A DNA stretch of 64,000 bases. It comes from Heterodera schachtii (taxonomy: Eukaryota > Nematoda > Chromadorea > Rhabditida > Heteroderidae). Of this stretch, positions 22,266 through 34,566 are shown piece after piece; within the stretch, counting starts at the first letter, position 1, and each line of letters opens with the position of its first letter. Below the pieces are notes generated by a model. That model made no database searches, was not told where the DNA came from, and worked only from the letters and a program-made list of their open reading frames with translations. The DNA is taken from contig SIJG01000154.1 in assembly GCA_023374025.1 (NCBI GenBank), positions 114,400 to 178,399 of the forward strand, written 5' to 3'. A program made the position numbers and the translations under genes.

Positions 22266-22333
22266 TGGCATTATCTTTTTATCATGCAAAGCCAGAACGT
22301 TCTTTTGCGTTCTTCCAAACTGAAAATATTTAA
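22266..22333 (+). CDS. terminal exon candidate in paralogous block
   Basis: Acceptor GATTATTTTTTGCAG, then (two bases TG) ALSFYHAKPERSFAFFQTEN, I, stop. The DNA aligns with 12427-12470 of copy 1, but there the homologous frame is interrupted, so copy 1 is either decayed or differently spliced. Confidence 0.35.
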
Positions 22334-22339
22334 GATAGA

Positions 22340-25300
22340 AATTATAAATATAAATTGAATATAGGTTTACCATATTTATATTAAAATTCACATTTTTTAA
22401 TTTTATTATAAATTATTTGTTTTATTATTGTATTTATTTATTTATTTTTTTTTTAAATATCATATAAAAACGAAATTAGAATCATTTCGGAGTTTAAATT
22501 AAAATATTTATTTATTAATTATATTCAGTAAATTATTATTTTTAAATATTGATTCAGTAAATATTATTAAAACTGATATTATTTTAATACTTCTTGAAAA
22601 ATATTTATTTCTATTGGCATATATTAATGGATATTTAATTAAATTTTATAACTATATTTAAATAAGTTATTTGAGCAAAACAGTGTTAAAATTGTTGAAT
22701 TAGAAATGTAGCATGAACTCTTTAATTGGTAACAAACAATAATATTATTCTAGTTAAATTAATTATTTAATATAACCGACTTTATACCCTTAATAATATT
22801 TAAATTAAATTACATGCACCAAAAGAATATTTGAATTAAATTTTGATACATATAATATTGGAACAGCATATTTAAATCATTTTTATTTAACTCTTCAATT
22901 TTTCTGATTAGTTAATGCTTCTTTCTCCGCGTTAACGTTAAGCACTTCGTTCGATTTTTATTTAGGGTATTTAATATTTGAATTATTAGCTTTATTTGAT
23001 TTTATTTTAATTTTAATTTTGCGCGTCTTAAATACTAATTTTTAGAACATAAATTTTCATTTTTCAACCCATCATTAAATTATTTTATTGTTTCTCTTTT
23101 CTAAAACCTTTTAAATCCTTCTAATTCTTAGTTTATCCTTCATTTGAAGATTGAAGTTTTTAAAGCATGCAATGAATGAACTTTGAAAAATACCTTAAAA
23201 TTATACCCTAAAATTAATATTTAATGGGTTTCATAATTTTCACTTGTAACCTTGATTGGATATCTCTGCATTTTGCATTTAAGAATTTTAATAATTTATT
23301 ACATAGTTGGATGTTTTTTTTTAATCATTTTTAAATTATTGCATTGAGGCTATTAATTTATAAAAATTTTATTTTTTTCAATTATGTTCTATTCATATTC
23401 TGATTAAGAAAAAATAAAATAATGGATGTCGTTTTTTGTACTTCCATGATAAAAACTGATGTTTATAATAATATTTTTGAAAAAATTTACCATAATGTTT
23501 ATAAGTTGTTCTATTTTTAATTAAATGCTTTTTTGTTTTATTTAATATTACGATAACAATTCCTTTAAAATTTTTGATATAAACATTTAAACAACGGAAA
23601 ATCAAAACATTGTCCTAATGAATTATAATAAGAAATTCTGTTGTTAGCCTAAATTATGCTTTTATTTCTATTTTCTTTAATTTAGATTTATTTATATTTG
23701 AAGAATTTAAAAAATATATTTTATATTTAGTATTTATCAATTTTTTATAATAGACAAAAAAATGTTAATATAACTGGATGCATATGAAATCTTTATTAAT
23801 CGTTCGAGGCTTTATAATTTATAGCACGTTTTTACAAATATTAAAATATTTTTTAATTTTTACGTCCGATTTAAATGTTAAGTTTATTGATCACTGTTCT
23901 GTATTTGAAATATATTATTTTTATATATTTTTTTATGACACAATGTTGTACTTAGTACAAGAATGTGACATTTTTGGTTCTGAATATATAATTAAAATAA
24001 ATTTTTCTTTTTATTTTTAAAAATTTTTCTTATGTTTTTTATTTAAAGTCAAACTAATAAATTTTTTTTATACATTTATTGTATTATTATTTATCTTAGA
24101 TTAAGGTCGCTTAGATTTTAAATATTATAATTAAACTTAGTTCAATGAAAAGTGAATTTCTTTGAAATTATATTTTTTGTTTATTACTCATCTTCACCAA
24201 TTTCTTAGCAAAAGGAATTGTTTTATTTGTTTCCATAAATCATAAGTTTTTTAATGAAATAACTCATATTTATTTATTTATTACTTTTTAAATCTAAATA
24301 TTATTAACATTAACTTTCTATTCAAAAATAACATAATTCAAACCATTTATTTATTATGGTTATTAAAATGTATTTTATTTATGAAATTTAAAATTTAGTT
24401 ATTGTGTATAATAAATATTTTCTTTTTTTGATGAGTATGTCGATAATCCGATTATTTAGCTACAAATATACATACCTAAATATATAAATGAAAATTATCG
24501 AAAAGGATACTGCAAAATTCAAAATATATATTAATATAATAAAAAATGTTTCCAAAATTATTTTGGTTTGCAAATATTTTTAACATTTTAATTCGAGAAA
24601 GTAGTTATCAAAACTCAATTCCTTAAAATATTCAAAATTTGACCAAAATTGTAAATTTTGTAAAAAACCTTATCCGGAATCCTTATCCTCCTATCCTTCG
24701 AAAAAAAATTGGAAAATCGTGGCTAAAAGATAAGAGACCGAAGAGCAAAAAAAAAAAAGGTCGTCAATTTTCATTAATTATTTCTTTTAATATTTAATAA
24801 TTAATTTATTTTAGCATTTAGTATTATTATTATTATTTTTAATTATAAATAATAAATTTAATTTATTTCAATATAACAATTATTTCTTTTTGTTATTATC
24901 TTGCGCGGCAGTGAATCTCATTTAAATTATGTTTATTATTCTAATTTTGGTTAAATTACTCGTAGGTTTTCCAAATTTCGTTTGCAGTATTGTTGCTCAA
25001 GTAGGGAAATCATCGATTGAATTAATGATTTTTTAAATTGTATTTTATATTAAATTAATACTCACGATAACTTTATTGTAATCGTATTTAATTCTTTCGG
25101 GTTATTTTTTAAAATAAATTATTGGTAATATTCATTTGTTTAAATTACGAATTTCATGTTTTTTTAATTGTATTTTTATTCATTCAAACCATTATATCAA
25201 TCTTTAATGCAAGTGTAAACCGTTTATAGTAGATGGCCAAGAGTAATCCGGACTAAAAGAAGTCATTTAGTTCATTATATTACAATTTTAGATAAAATGA

Positions 25301-25350
25301 AATTAATTTTTTTTAATTTACGATTCAAATATATAATTTTATCAAAAATA
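22340..25350. other. gene-poor A/T DNA with small relics
   Basis: Mostly featureless. At 23097-23150 the minus strand reads MKDKLRIRRI-stop-KVLEKR, resembling MDKLKAWRELKVLGK at 33431-33372, so it is probably a family relic. At 24987-25036 an acceptor GTTTGCAG precedes IVAQVGKSSIELM on plus. 24022-24450 is a diverged copy of pieces spread over 35225-37070. Confidence 0.4.
24022..24450. repeat. duplicated segment, copy 1
   Basis: Shares with 35225-35390 the run TTTAAAGTCAAA...TATACATTTATTGTATTA, then TTCAATGAAAAGTG.ATTT.TTTGAAATTA. It shares TATTATTAACA.TAA.TTTCTATTCAAA with 36546, and GATGAGTATGT.GAT with 37050. In the second location these pieces are separated by roughly 1.6 kb of extra sequence. 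Confidence 0.55.
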
Positions 25351-25454
25351 GAATTAAATGGCATTTGCTGCGATTTTGAAAATATTATGTGTTTATGTTT
25401 GTATTTTATTTATTTTTTTATTACATCTCTATATTTTTTTCTGTAAGAATTTTA

Positions 25455-26570
25455 TGATTAGTCAATGGGGCAAGGAAGGAGCATCTACAATAAGCGCAAA
25501 TCGTGCTTTTATGGAAATGTTGGCCACGCTCCTTAATCTCTGTTATCGGACATTTTTGGACAAAAAATTTCGACCAAAATTTTATGTTCTTAGTACAAAA
25601 CCAATTACGGGTAATTTAAAAATAACTAACAAAATCAACAAACAAAAAAACTAAGGCTGATATCCAGCGGATGCAATTTCAGCTTTTATTCGTGAAAGCT
25701 TAAACGAATTTAAAAGTTCTGAGGATAAAATCTCAGCAATAACAAGTGACACTGAAAATACAATGAAACGAGTTTCAAAAGATTTGGAATTTGAATCATT
25801 CGATTGCGCTGCCCATGTACTTCAGTTCGTAATTAAAATAAAAAAAATTTTAATTTCTTTTTAAAGTGTATTAAGGAAGGACTTAAAAAATTGATGAAGA
25901 AGAAAGATTGAAGGAACTTATTGAAAATGTCAAAAAATTTGTTCGAAAAGTACGAAAGTCAAGGGTTTTGACAGATCCAGTCAAAATACCACAAACGGTT
26001 TTTTTTAAAGAACACAGAGGTAATTTATTTATATTTTTAAAAATTAATCACAAAAAATCAATTGAAGGTTCGTTGGAACAGTTCTTACAAAATGTTCGAA
26101 CGTTTTTTGATTAATTGTTCGGCTGTGAATTTGTTGGCAATTGAACACGCGGAACTGCCAAAATTAAATGCCGACGACTGGACACTTTTATTTTCTGTTA
26201 AGAATGTACTCGCTCCCATTTCTGAAGCGACTCTGCTTTTACAAAATCGATATTATTTTACAATTTATATCTTTATATAAATAGCATTTAGGCTATTACT
26301 TTTGCATTACGTAAAGAGGGGGCGAATCGGTTTTCAAATATCAAAAATTCAATTGCATCGGCCATTGAAAAAAGACTTAATCAATTCGATAACCAAAAAT
26401 ATTTGGTGATTTCGACCCTTCTTGATCCACGGTTTAAGGCTGTTTATTTGGATTCCAATCGCATAGATGGCATGGCTACAAAAATTGGCTAATCAGTGAA
26501 GTAGAAAGTTTTCACAATGTAAATAATTTAATGAAATATTTTATTTTGAGTTTATATTTTAATTTATAGT
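25455..26570 (+). pseudogene. hAT (BED/ZBED-type) transposase remnant
   Basis: Typical hAT segments appear in order: NRAFMEMLATLLNLCYR and a following conserved helix (25490 on); AITSDTENTMKRVSKDL with CAAHVLQF (25740-25828); IENVKKFVRKVRKS (25920 on); VRWNSSYKMFERFL (26068 on); and YLVISTLLDPRFKAVYLDSN (26395-26460). Introns of 38 bp (25829-25866) and about 48 bp (26020-26067) have GT..AG ends, and a 51 bp one is 26519-26569. A frameshift lies near 25890 and an in-frame TAA at 26490-26492. The C-terminal hATC dimerisation domain and the N-terminal zinc finger are not found, so the gene is dead. Confidence 0.8.
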
Positions 26571-27089
26571 ATACCGATGAATTGTTCGTTGAACTTTTCA
26601 AATATCTATTTAAATTTAAGACTTTTGCTTTGTTATTTCACAATAAATTAATATTTTTTTTAGAACTTTATAAGCCATTCTGTCAAGGTTAAACATTTTA
26701 AACAACATTTGATAATTCAAAAAAAATTATTTTTCAAATAAATATTTTTGCGTTTTAACAAATTAAGCCGATTATTTTTGAGGCGATATAATTATAAACA
26801 TTTATCTAAAAACAAAATTTAAGATTTAAGCGTTTCAATAAATTTAAATTTTTCTTTCAATTTTTACTAATCATCTTTAATATTATTTTCTGTTTTGAAA
26901 TAACAATGCAGCAATTTGCAATTTATATAATTCATTTGATATTTTTTATATAATTGAATTATTTTAGATTCAAACTCTTTTTCAAAGAACACATCTACCA
27001 AATTCTTACCTTAAAATTTTTTTTTGTGTTTTATATTTTAAATTATATTTTGGCGATATTTTGAAAAAATTAGTTTTTTTTTACAAAAA

Positions 27090-27365
27090 TGTCTTTTTGG
27101 CACTAAAATTCTTGGCCAAATGCCAAAAATTTTTTCAAAAATTTTTATTTTTCTCATTTTTTGATCTTTTAATAATTTTTCATTTTTATGGCAAAATTAA
27201 ATTTTAACGAAAAAATTCTAAAAATAAGCATTTTACTAGCGAAATGGGTAAAAAATGAGACTTTTATGCAAAATTCACGATTAACAAATAAGCAGTTTTT
27301 TTCAGCTTTTGGCACATATTTAGGCCTTTTTTGAGGTTTTTAGCACATATAAATCCGATACTGTT
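27090..27365 (-). repeat. hAT-like terminal repeat, reverse
   Basis: The reverse complement contains AAATATGTGCC.AAAGCTGAAAAAAACTG, matching 17222-17256 (AAATATGCACCTAAAAAAGCTGAAAAAAACCG), and GCCAAAATGG-type words of the MITE family. It lies 0.5 kb downstream of the hAT remnant, so it is probably its 3' end. Confidence 0.45.
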
Positions 27366-27768
27366 CATGATATATTTTTTTACTTTGGTAAGTAAAAGGA
27401 TTAAATTTTTTCAGTCGCATAAATAAATGCTTTCTTTTCTGCTAGCTTATCCATTTTTAAATTTCAATAAACTATTTTGTTATACTTGGAGACGAATTTT
27501 CACATTTTAACTCCAGAATATTTAATCGGTTCTAAATTGTGCTGTGCTAACTGTAATGCTCATTGTTGTTAATTAAAGAAAATTGTCCAAGTTTTAATTT
27601 AAATGTTTTAAGTGCTATTTTAAGATTTATCATTCATTATTTTCAAAATTATTTATTTCTTTATTTCATTTGTTTCTTTTAATCTTTCATTCAATTATCT
27701 TTTTTATTTTTTATTTATTATGTTAATTTTAGATGATATTTTATGTAAACCTCTGATTTATATTTATA

Positions 27769-27837
27769 TTATTTCTTGTCTCGTATGCACCTCATGTATT
27801 CAGTGTGCAGTCTTGTCATCTCTATTACTTGACCTGT
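27769..27837 (-). CDS. minus exon candidate
   Basis: Minus frame TGQVIEMTRLHTEYMRCIRD, KK, stop, with an internal ATG. The plus strand of the same DNA gives a hydrophobic 64-codon frame, which I regard as the shadow because coding strands here tend to be purine-rich. Confidence 0.25.
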   Translation of the reverse strand, partial: TGQVIEMTRLHTEYMRCIRDKK

Positions 27838-28265
27838 TTACGCCGCTCTTGGTGTCTATTTTGTGTTATTTATTTAATTTATATAATATTAATTTTGTAA
27901 ATTTATACTTTTAAGAAAAAATTTTGCTCGAGAAAATTATTGTATACTGTCAGAAGTGACCATTTTTTATTTATTTTTTATGTGACTATTTTTTAATTTT
28001 TATGAAAGAGTTCTTATTTTAAATTATTTTATTTGAAATTATTAGCTGTTTAATTATATTTTCATTATACCTTTTAATTAAGTCATTTTTTAAAATCTTC
28101 TCTTAATAATGTGATCTCCGAGCTCGTCCTACATTAACATCTTTTAATGATTATTACAATGATTTTGACCTATCAATTATTCGATTTTTTCGAAATTAAT
28201 GGTGATCCACGCTGATCCCCTCAAAATTTGAACTGATTAAATCAAATCAAATAAATTAAAATATA

Positions 28266-28324
28266 TCAATTAGCTTTAAAATATTTTCGTTTATTTTGTT
28301 CCTCCTGCTCCTCGAGAATATGTA
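28266..28324 (-). CDS. charged terminal exon candidate
   Basis: Acceptor ATGAAACAG, then HILEEQEEQNKRKYFKAN and stop. Highly charged, coiled-coil-like. No partner exon identified. Confidence 0.3.
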
Positions 28325-28399
28325 CTGTTTCATACAAATAGTAGTTAATATATTTTATTTATTTGAATAATTTACCAATACTTATTTATTATCTTTTTT

Positions 28400-31380
28400 C
28401 CCATTGAATTTATTTTTAAATTTATATTTTTTATCTTTAATTTTTTAGTTTATTACCTTTTTTAATTGAAAGGTTTTAAGCTCACTTTGAAGAGTATATT
28501 AATTTATTGTCAAAATTTCGAGTTATGAATTATTGTTATTAGTTATTTTTACTAAACATTAATTGATTTCCTTGGGTCTTTATAAATGTTTATGTTTCTG
28601 TTTCTATTTTTCAAATATTTTTATTTAGATAGTATTTTATTATTAGACGATTATTATTAAAAAAGAAAAAAAATCGTAGGGTTAATAAAATTTTTACTAT
28701 GATTTACACTCCGTAATAATACATAATTTAATTTTAATGATATTTGTTAATTTTTGATTTAAATTACTAATATGGTTTTAATATGCACATATTTTTGTCG
28801 TATTTTAAGTAAAATTAATTCGTATAAATAAGTTTTATTGAATACTTTTTTATGTAAATTATTATTTTTTATTTAGCAAATTAATTATTTCTTTAATTCT
28901 TGTGTAATTATATTGCTGCACTACTATTTATTTTTAATTATTTTTTTTAAACTGACATATTACCATATTTACTAAATTTATAAAACCATATTTTTTTTGA
29001 ATAAAAAAAAACATTTAAGACCGAGGTACATTTTAATTTAAGCAAAAATGTTGAATTACATTACAGTTTTTAAAGACATTATGCGTATTAAATGGCTGAA
29101 AATTTCTGTTTGCCTTCCTAAAATATAAGGGTCATTCTTTTACATTTTTTTTCTCACTCGTTTAAATTTTAAAATTACCTCTTTTGAGCTTAATCTTAAT
29201 AGTTTGTAAAGAATTGTTTATTCTGGCCTCGGAACTAAGCAAAATGGTCGATGAGAATTAACTCCCCATTCCATAAAACAAATTGAATTGTGAACTTAAA
29301 GGGGAATAGTTTTATATATGGAATTAATTTATTAAATACTTTTTATAATAAACTATTTTATTTTCAATTAATACTAAAGTATTTTTTAACAAAGTTTATT
29401 TATTTTCTAGAAGAATTCTTATGAAATTTTTATTTTCATCAATGTATTTAAGATTTTATTAATTAGTTCAACTTCTAATTCTCACTTTAGATAAATATAT
29501 AAGTATAATCCTTAAAAACCTTTAAAAATATTAAAAATTATTAGAATAGAGTCACTTTTTCATGACTTACTCGTAGTCTATGTCTATTAAGTAGACATAA
29601 AATCACAAAAATTAATGTTACATAATTACTGGTTCCATAATAAATTTTCAAGCATATATTTATTTATTTTTTTGTATATGTATTTTTTTCTCATTCATAA
29701 CTTATAATAAAATTCCAGTTTAATTCCGATAAGTACTTTTTCAATGCAATAAATTTATGTTAATTTTATTATTTGACGTTTTAAATCAACAAAAATAGAA
29801 AATAATTTAGATATTATTTATATATATTTCTTCTTTTTTTAGAAACAAAAAACAATTTGTCGAGTAATGTCAGTTAGGGAGTGAGTGGACCTCCTACACT
29901 GGGAGTTAGGGCGATAGATTATGTACTTTTGTATTGTGTAAATTAATTTATTTTACAAAATCTTTACCTTTTTTCTATATTTCATAATTTTTTTAATCCT
30001 TGCTTTTGGCCTTTTTGGCTTTAATTATAAGATGAATACGTCCTTTTAATAAATGATTTGTGTTTTAAACAATATATTTCATTTTTTTAGTCATCGTCAA
30101 TTTTTAGTATTATTAATCTAAGCATTTACTTTCAATATTAAAGCATATTTTAGTTGAAGTTTATTCTAAATGATAATGTTCATATATTCAAAGTCAGAAA
30201 GTATTTCCAAGTCTATTTTTGCATGGTTTTTTCTAGAGGGTTTCCCTCTGTTAGTTATTTCATTTATACGAATATACATTTCGTTTCAAAACTTTTAATA
30301 TAAATAATTTTGACGATAATTTTGTAAAGAAAATAAATTATATTTAACTGCGGGTACGTTTTATTAATTCAAATAGTTTATAATGTCGCCTTAACGTGTA
30401 TTTCTTTTATATGTTTTTTCGTTAATTCAATATTTCATACTTTATAATTTTTATATTTTCAAGAATTTTCAAGAATTTTTTTTATTTTATCTTCATTTTA
30501 TTATTTGTTTTACAATTAAATTGATCCGTTTCATAATCGTCCGGGTCCACGAAATTTTGCTTGTGGTTGACCCATTGATGTGTAATGATTAATCAAACAA
30601 AACATATCTATTTAATCCCGAATTATTTATGTTATAATTGAGTTGCACTTAACAAATTGTCACAAATTTGAAGCCAAAAGAACTTTGACATATATAAGGT
30701 TCGTCTTTCTTTGAGCTGAAGTAGAAGCGAATGCATTTCCATACGAATATTTTTATTTTTCAATAAGTTTGGTTCATTTTTTAAGTGAAAATTAAATTTA
30801 GAATAATTTTGCAATGAATAAATTTTTGAGTTGATTTATTTTACTTTTTTAAATAAAAAAAATGTGTAAAAATAATATTTTCATTTGATTCCCGGCTTTC
30901 CCAGTAATTCATGTTCACAATTTTTCCTAAAATTCTTTGCGCCTTTATACTCTCTTCTAAAACATAATTTTAATCTATAAAAAATTTTTTTAATATTTAT
31001 AATATGCTTTAAATTTAGAGTTCAATTTTCTTAACTTATTGACTAAAAATTCTTTATTTAATAAATTATTTATTTTATTATTTATTTATTTATAGTTTAA
31101 TAATTATCATTTATAATTAATAATTACATAGTTTAATTTGAAGTTTAGGTTAATTTATATAATTTTAAATTCTATAAATTTACGTCTAAAAATTATTATT
31201 TATAGATATAATAGAATAATTTTTATGGAGATTTAAAAAAGATGAAATTATTGTAAAATTATTGAAAACTTTTTTAATCTTTTATATGTTCAAAATGTTA
31301 ATAATCTTTTTGAAGAAATGTTTTTATTTTTAGTATCTCATTATGCATTAGTTTATCATTATTGCATAAAATGATTTAAT
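28400..31380. other. gene-poor A/T DNA
   Basis: Two weak GC islands only: 29215-29275 (minus frame EWGVNSHRPFCLVPRPE, another frame also open) and 29865-29925 (all plus frames open). No splice signals settle either. Confidence 0.4.
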
Positions 31381-31394
31381 TATATATTCGATAA

Positions 31395-31568
31395 TCTTGC
31401 CCTTCTGTCTGTATTCATAGCCACCATAAGATAACAGTTGACGGTTTTTATTCGAAGTTAATTAAGAAAGTTAGGCAAAAAGCGCAGAATGATAATATTT
31501 ATTTATTTTATTTCTTTCCCGATAATGATTTTGGTAGCCAATGGTATTTTTTATTAAATAAATATTAA
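31395..31568 (+). CDS. exon candidate with CPSVC
   Basis: A 57-codon stop-free plus frame reading SCPSVCIHSHHKITVDGFYS, KLIKKVRQKAQND, then FFPDNDFGSQWYF. No ATG and no obvious acceptor. A phase-0 GTTAGG donor inside it (after LIKK) could join to the exon at 31664. The minus strand also gives SYGGYEYRQKGKII. Confidence 0.3.
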   Translation, partial: SCPSVCIHSHHKITVDGFYSKLIKKVRQKAQNDNIYLFYFFPDNDFGSQWYFLLNKY

Positions 31569-31663
31569 TCCTTTCTTGGATGAAATATTATTATTTTTTC
31601 TATTGGGGTCTTAGTATTTAGTTAGTTTTTAAATTTATTTAGGCCCTGTTCATTAATTTACAG

Positions 31664-31741
31664 TGCGTGTTAGATAATGTCTGCGAAGACTATAAACCGT
31701 CACCAATTCTTTGCGCTCTTGGTGCATTTCGTTCCGTATAA
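31664..31741 (+). CDS. cysteine-containing terminal exon
   Basis: Acceptor CATTAATTTACAG, then phase 0 CVLDNVCEDYKPSPILCALG, AFRSV, stop; the other two frames stop early. Three cysteines in 25 residues. It probably belongs with the frame at 31395-31568, which also starts with cysteines, making a small Cys-rich (perhaps secreted) protein, but the junction is not proven. Confidence 0.4.
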   Translation, partial: CVLDNVCEDYKPSPILCALGAFRSV

Positions 31742-33164
31742 TACCTCGAGAAATTCTTTAAAAAATTACATTCATTATTTCATATTCCATTGAAAGTTTT
31801 TAACTCAATGTATTAATTTTGTTTCTAAGTATAAATTAATTTTGGTAATAACTTATTCTCATTTTTTATTTTATTTTTTGCTTTTAATTTACTTTTCTAT
31901 TTATTAGGTCCATTAACGAGAATTTGAATTTTAACCTATCAAATTATTTATATACATTATATTTTTACTTATTCTTCTTCCAAAATTTAAATAATTCCAT
32001 TTCGATCTTTGGTTAATTTTTTAATAAATGTCTTTTCTTAAATTGTTCTTTGATTTTTATTTCTTGAAAATTGTTAAAAGATTTTTTATCCAAACACATT
32101 AATATCGAGGTTTATTGTGTCATTTTCTCTTATTTGTATTCCAAATTCATTTTTTGAATTTTTGGCTCTGAAAAAATTTTGAAATTATTTATGTTTAATT
32201 GCTGACATATCATTTATTTGTCTTTTTCTCATGTTGCTTATAAATTTTTTATTCGTTTATTTTATCCTTTTGTGCCATTTTTAGTTGTGAAGACTTTAAA
32301 TTCATGTTGCGATGGGACACATAGACATTTACATATTCATTCACTCACATAATAATATAATTTATTTGGTATTTATAATATTTGAGTTATGTAATGATAT
32401 GAATACTTCTCTTGTCTATTTTATTTCCTTTTTATCCATTTGACTCCAAAATAACTTGCTTTTATATTTAATATTGAAAAGATTAGCAATTATTAGGATA
32501 ATAGAGAGTACTTTTTGTAATTCTATATCGTTAATTCATTATTTGTTTTATTTTTCTGACTATAAAATAGATCAAATATTAAAACAGATATTTGAACTGC
32601 CAATTATTGTTTACTATGTGCCTTTTTTTGACTAAGACAAAGGTAAAATTACCAATGAAAATAAAATAATATATTGGATTTGTTGTTTACTATTACATTT
32701 TTTATATTCAGGTTTACTGAAAGTGAAACCTGTATACTTAGAATATAACGTTAGACATTGGTATTTGTTTACTTAGTTTTTAGAATTTTAGGGTTTAAAA
32801 TTGAAGTCAAATTAGAAGATTTAGGATATTCTGTTAATATATTAAAGGTTTAAATAGCTGTCGATTTTTAATTCAATTTTATTTAAATTGAAATTATTTT
32901 ATTCTTCAAAACTGTGTACTGTTGTCTATTAAACTTATAATTTTTCTGTTTAAAAAGCTTCATTATAATTTTGTTTAAATAAATAAATATCTAATTCATC
33001 GTTCTATTGACATTTACATTTGATATGATTTTATTATTGTTATAAAAACAAATATCATCGAATACGAAAAAGAAAAATGTATTTTATATTTTAAAAAGCA
33101 TTAATAGAGTTAAATTTTTTAAAATTCATTTTTGTCATATTTTATTTTATTATATTAGGCTTTT

Positions 33165-33641
33165 TCATAAAATGTCAATCTTAAAAATTGCGCCTCCTCT
33201 TAGAGGTGCTTCTGGTCGCATTTGTCTACATTTTTGGTACTTTATTAGATAGTTTTTAAAAAGGTCCTTTTGAATATTCATATTTAAAAGCCGAATTCTG
33301 GGGCTCTCTTTATATTGATCATTATTTGAGGATTATCAAAAATATTTTAATAAAATATTTTGGATGATGATTTAACGCCTATTCGCTTTTCCTAAAACCT
33401 TTAACTCCCTCCACGCTTTTAATTTATCCATTCATCTTTTTTTTTTAATTTTTTTTAAATAAGCCTCGAATACGCCCTCGTCTTTCAGGTATCGATTGTT
33501 TCTTCCATACTAACATTTTTTCATTTTCATATATTTTTCAATATTTGTCTTTGTGCTTTTTTAAGAAGTTCATTTTCTATTTTATTCACATCATATTTAT
33601 TTAACCTTTGCAACTATTAAGTTTAAGCACTCAATTTTCTC
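33165..33641 (-). pseudogene. decaying gene of the RYLKDEG family, fullest copy
   Basis: Reading down the minus strand: EKIECLNLIVAK near 33641, then YDVNKIENELLKKAQRQILK (to about 33540); NNRYLKDEGVFEAYLKK (33494-33445); MDKLKAWRELKVLGKANRR (33431-33372, own stop); and a complete ATG frame at 33281-33165, MNIQKDLFKNYLIKYQKCRQ continuing MRPEAPLRGGAIFKIDIL. Stops and frame changes separate the parts, and no clear GT..AG pairs join all of them, so introns plus decay are both likely. Parts recur at 14.6, 18.6, 23.1, 51.8 and 57.6 kb. No known family assigned; basic and charged overall. Confidence 0.45.
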
Positions 33642-34173
33642 AAATATTATTTGTATATTTTTAGAAATATTAAATTGCTATTTGTAATGCTCAAATGATT
33701 TGTTATTGGAAGTGTTTCAGCAATATTCACATTGAAATCATTATTTAAAACAGCTAAAAATTAATTGAAAATTTTCTGTTTGATTTTTTTAATCTTTCAC
33801 TTGTGTTCCGCACTTTTTTACCTCAATTATTTATTGTCATTATGCTTTAATAAAATAATAAATTATAGTTATCAAACGAATTCCGTTTGTATTTTCTTGT
33901 AAGATTTGCCATTAGAATTTATGTTTATTTTTCTCCGTCTTTTAAGTTCTTACTATATTTATTGTTTTTTTTTGTTATGGTTAGTAATTCAAGAAATGAC
34001 TTTCAAAAATCAGACCAGGAAAATTGGAATTTATTGCATGTGTTTTTGAGTCAAAGATTTTTTATTCGAATGTTTTTAAATAAATATATGGTTTTTTCAT
34101 TTTCGAGTCATTAATTTCCTTTAATTTGTTTCTCTTAAAATTATGTGATTTATTTTGTATGATGTAAACAAAT

Positions 34174-34308
34174 TTATTTCCTAACATTTTCGGAAAATCT
34201 AGATAGGAGCTGCGATTCTCCTTGGTCGCGTGCATTCGCTTGATAATAATACCATTTCTTTCTTAAAATTATTAAATTGAAGGCGCTGATTGATACAGCC
34301 GGAGGAAA
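34174..34308 (-). CDS. 44-codon open exon, unknown
   Basis: Minus frame between stops reads FPPAVSISAFNLIILRKKWY, YYQANARDQGESQLLSRFSE, NVRK. CTGTATCAATCAG at about 34288 may be the real acceptor. A neighbouring frame (MHATKENRSSYLDFPKMLGN, ATG 34229) is open for 57 codons, so frame is uncertain although an exon on this strand looks likely. Confidence 0.35.
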   Translation of the reverse strand, partial: FPPAVSISAFNLIILRKKWYYYQANARDQGESQLLSRFSENVRK

Positions 34309-34506
34309 TTATAAAATTTAATTACGCGTGAAATGACCAATTAATTGCAAAATTAAGCAGAATGTCAAAAATTTAAAATTTCAATGAAAAGAATTCTTGA
34401 TTTTATTCTTATTACACACATAATAACATAAATTGATTTATAAAAATGTTTACTCAATTTAATCGCTTTCATTGTAACTTAATTTTCAGAATCTTTATTT
34501 ATCGTC

Positions 34507-34566
34507 TTATACTGTAATATTTTTGCTTGGCAATAAATCATGTTCATTAACAGTCGATCTGAGCGG
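34507..34566 (-). CDS. short terminal exon candidate
   Basis: After GGGAATAG the frame reads PLRSTVNEHDLLPSKNITV and stops. Same strand as the exons at 34174-34308 and the 33.2-33.6 kb locus. Confidence 0.3.
   Translation of the reverse strand, partial: PLRSTVNEHDLLPSKNITV

Larger units (their letters stand above)
20405..22333 (+). repeat. paralogous block, copy 2
   Basis: Counterpart of 11063-12489; see that entry for the shared landmarks. This copy keeps longer open frames (20427, 21533, 22266) and is probably closer to the ancestral gene. Confidence 0.65.

Noticed and set aside
23393..23605. Y/K-rich minus ORF
   Set aside because: Starts on TTG, strongly biased composition, no splice or paralogue support.
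27720..27914. Hydrophobic 64-codon plus ORF
   Set aside because: Opposite a more balanced minus frame; T-rich.
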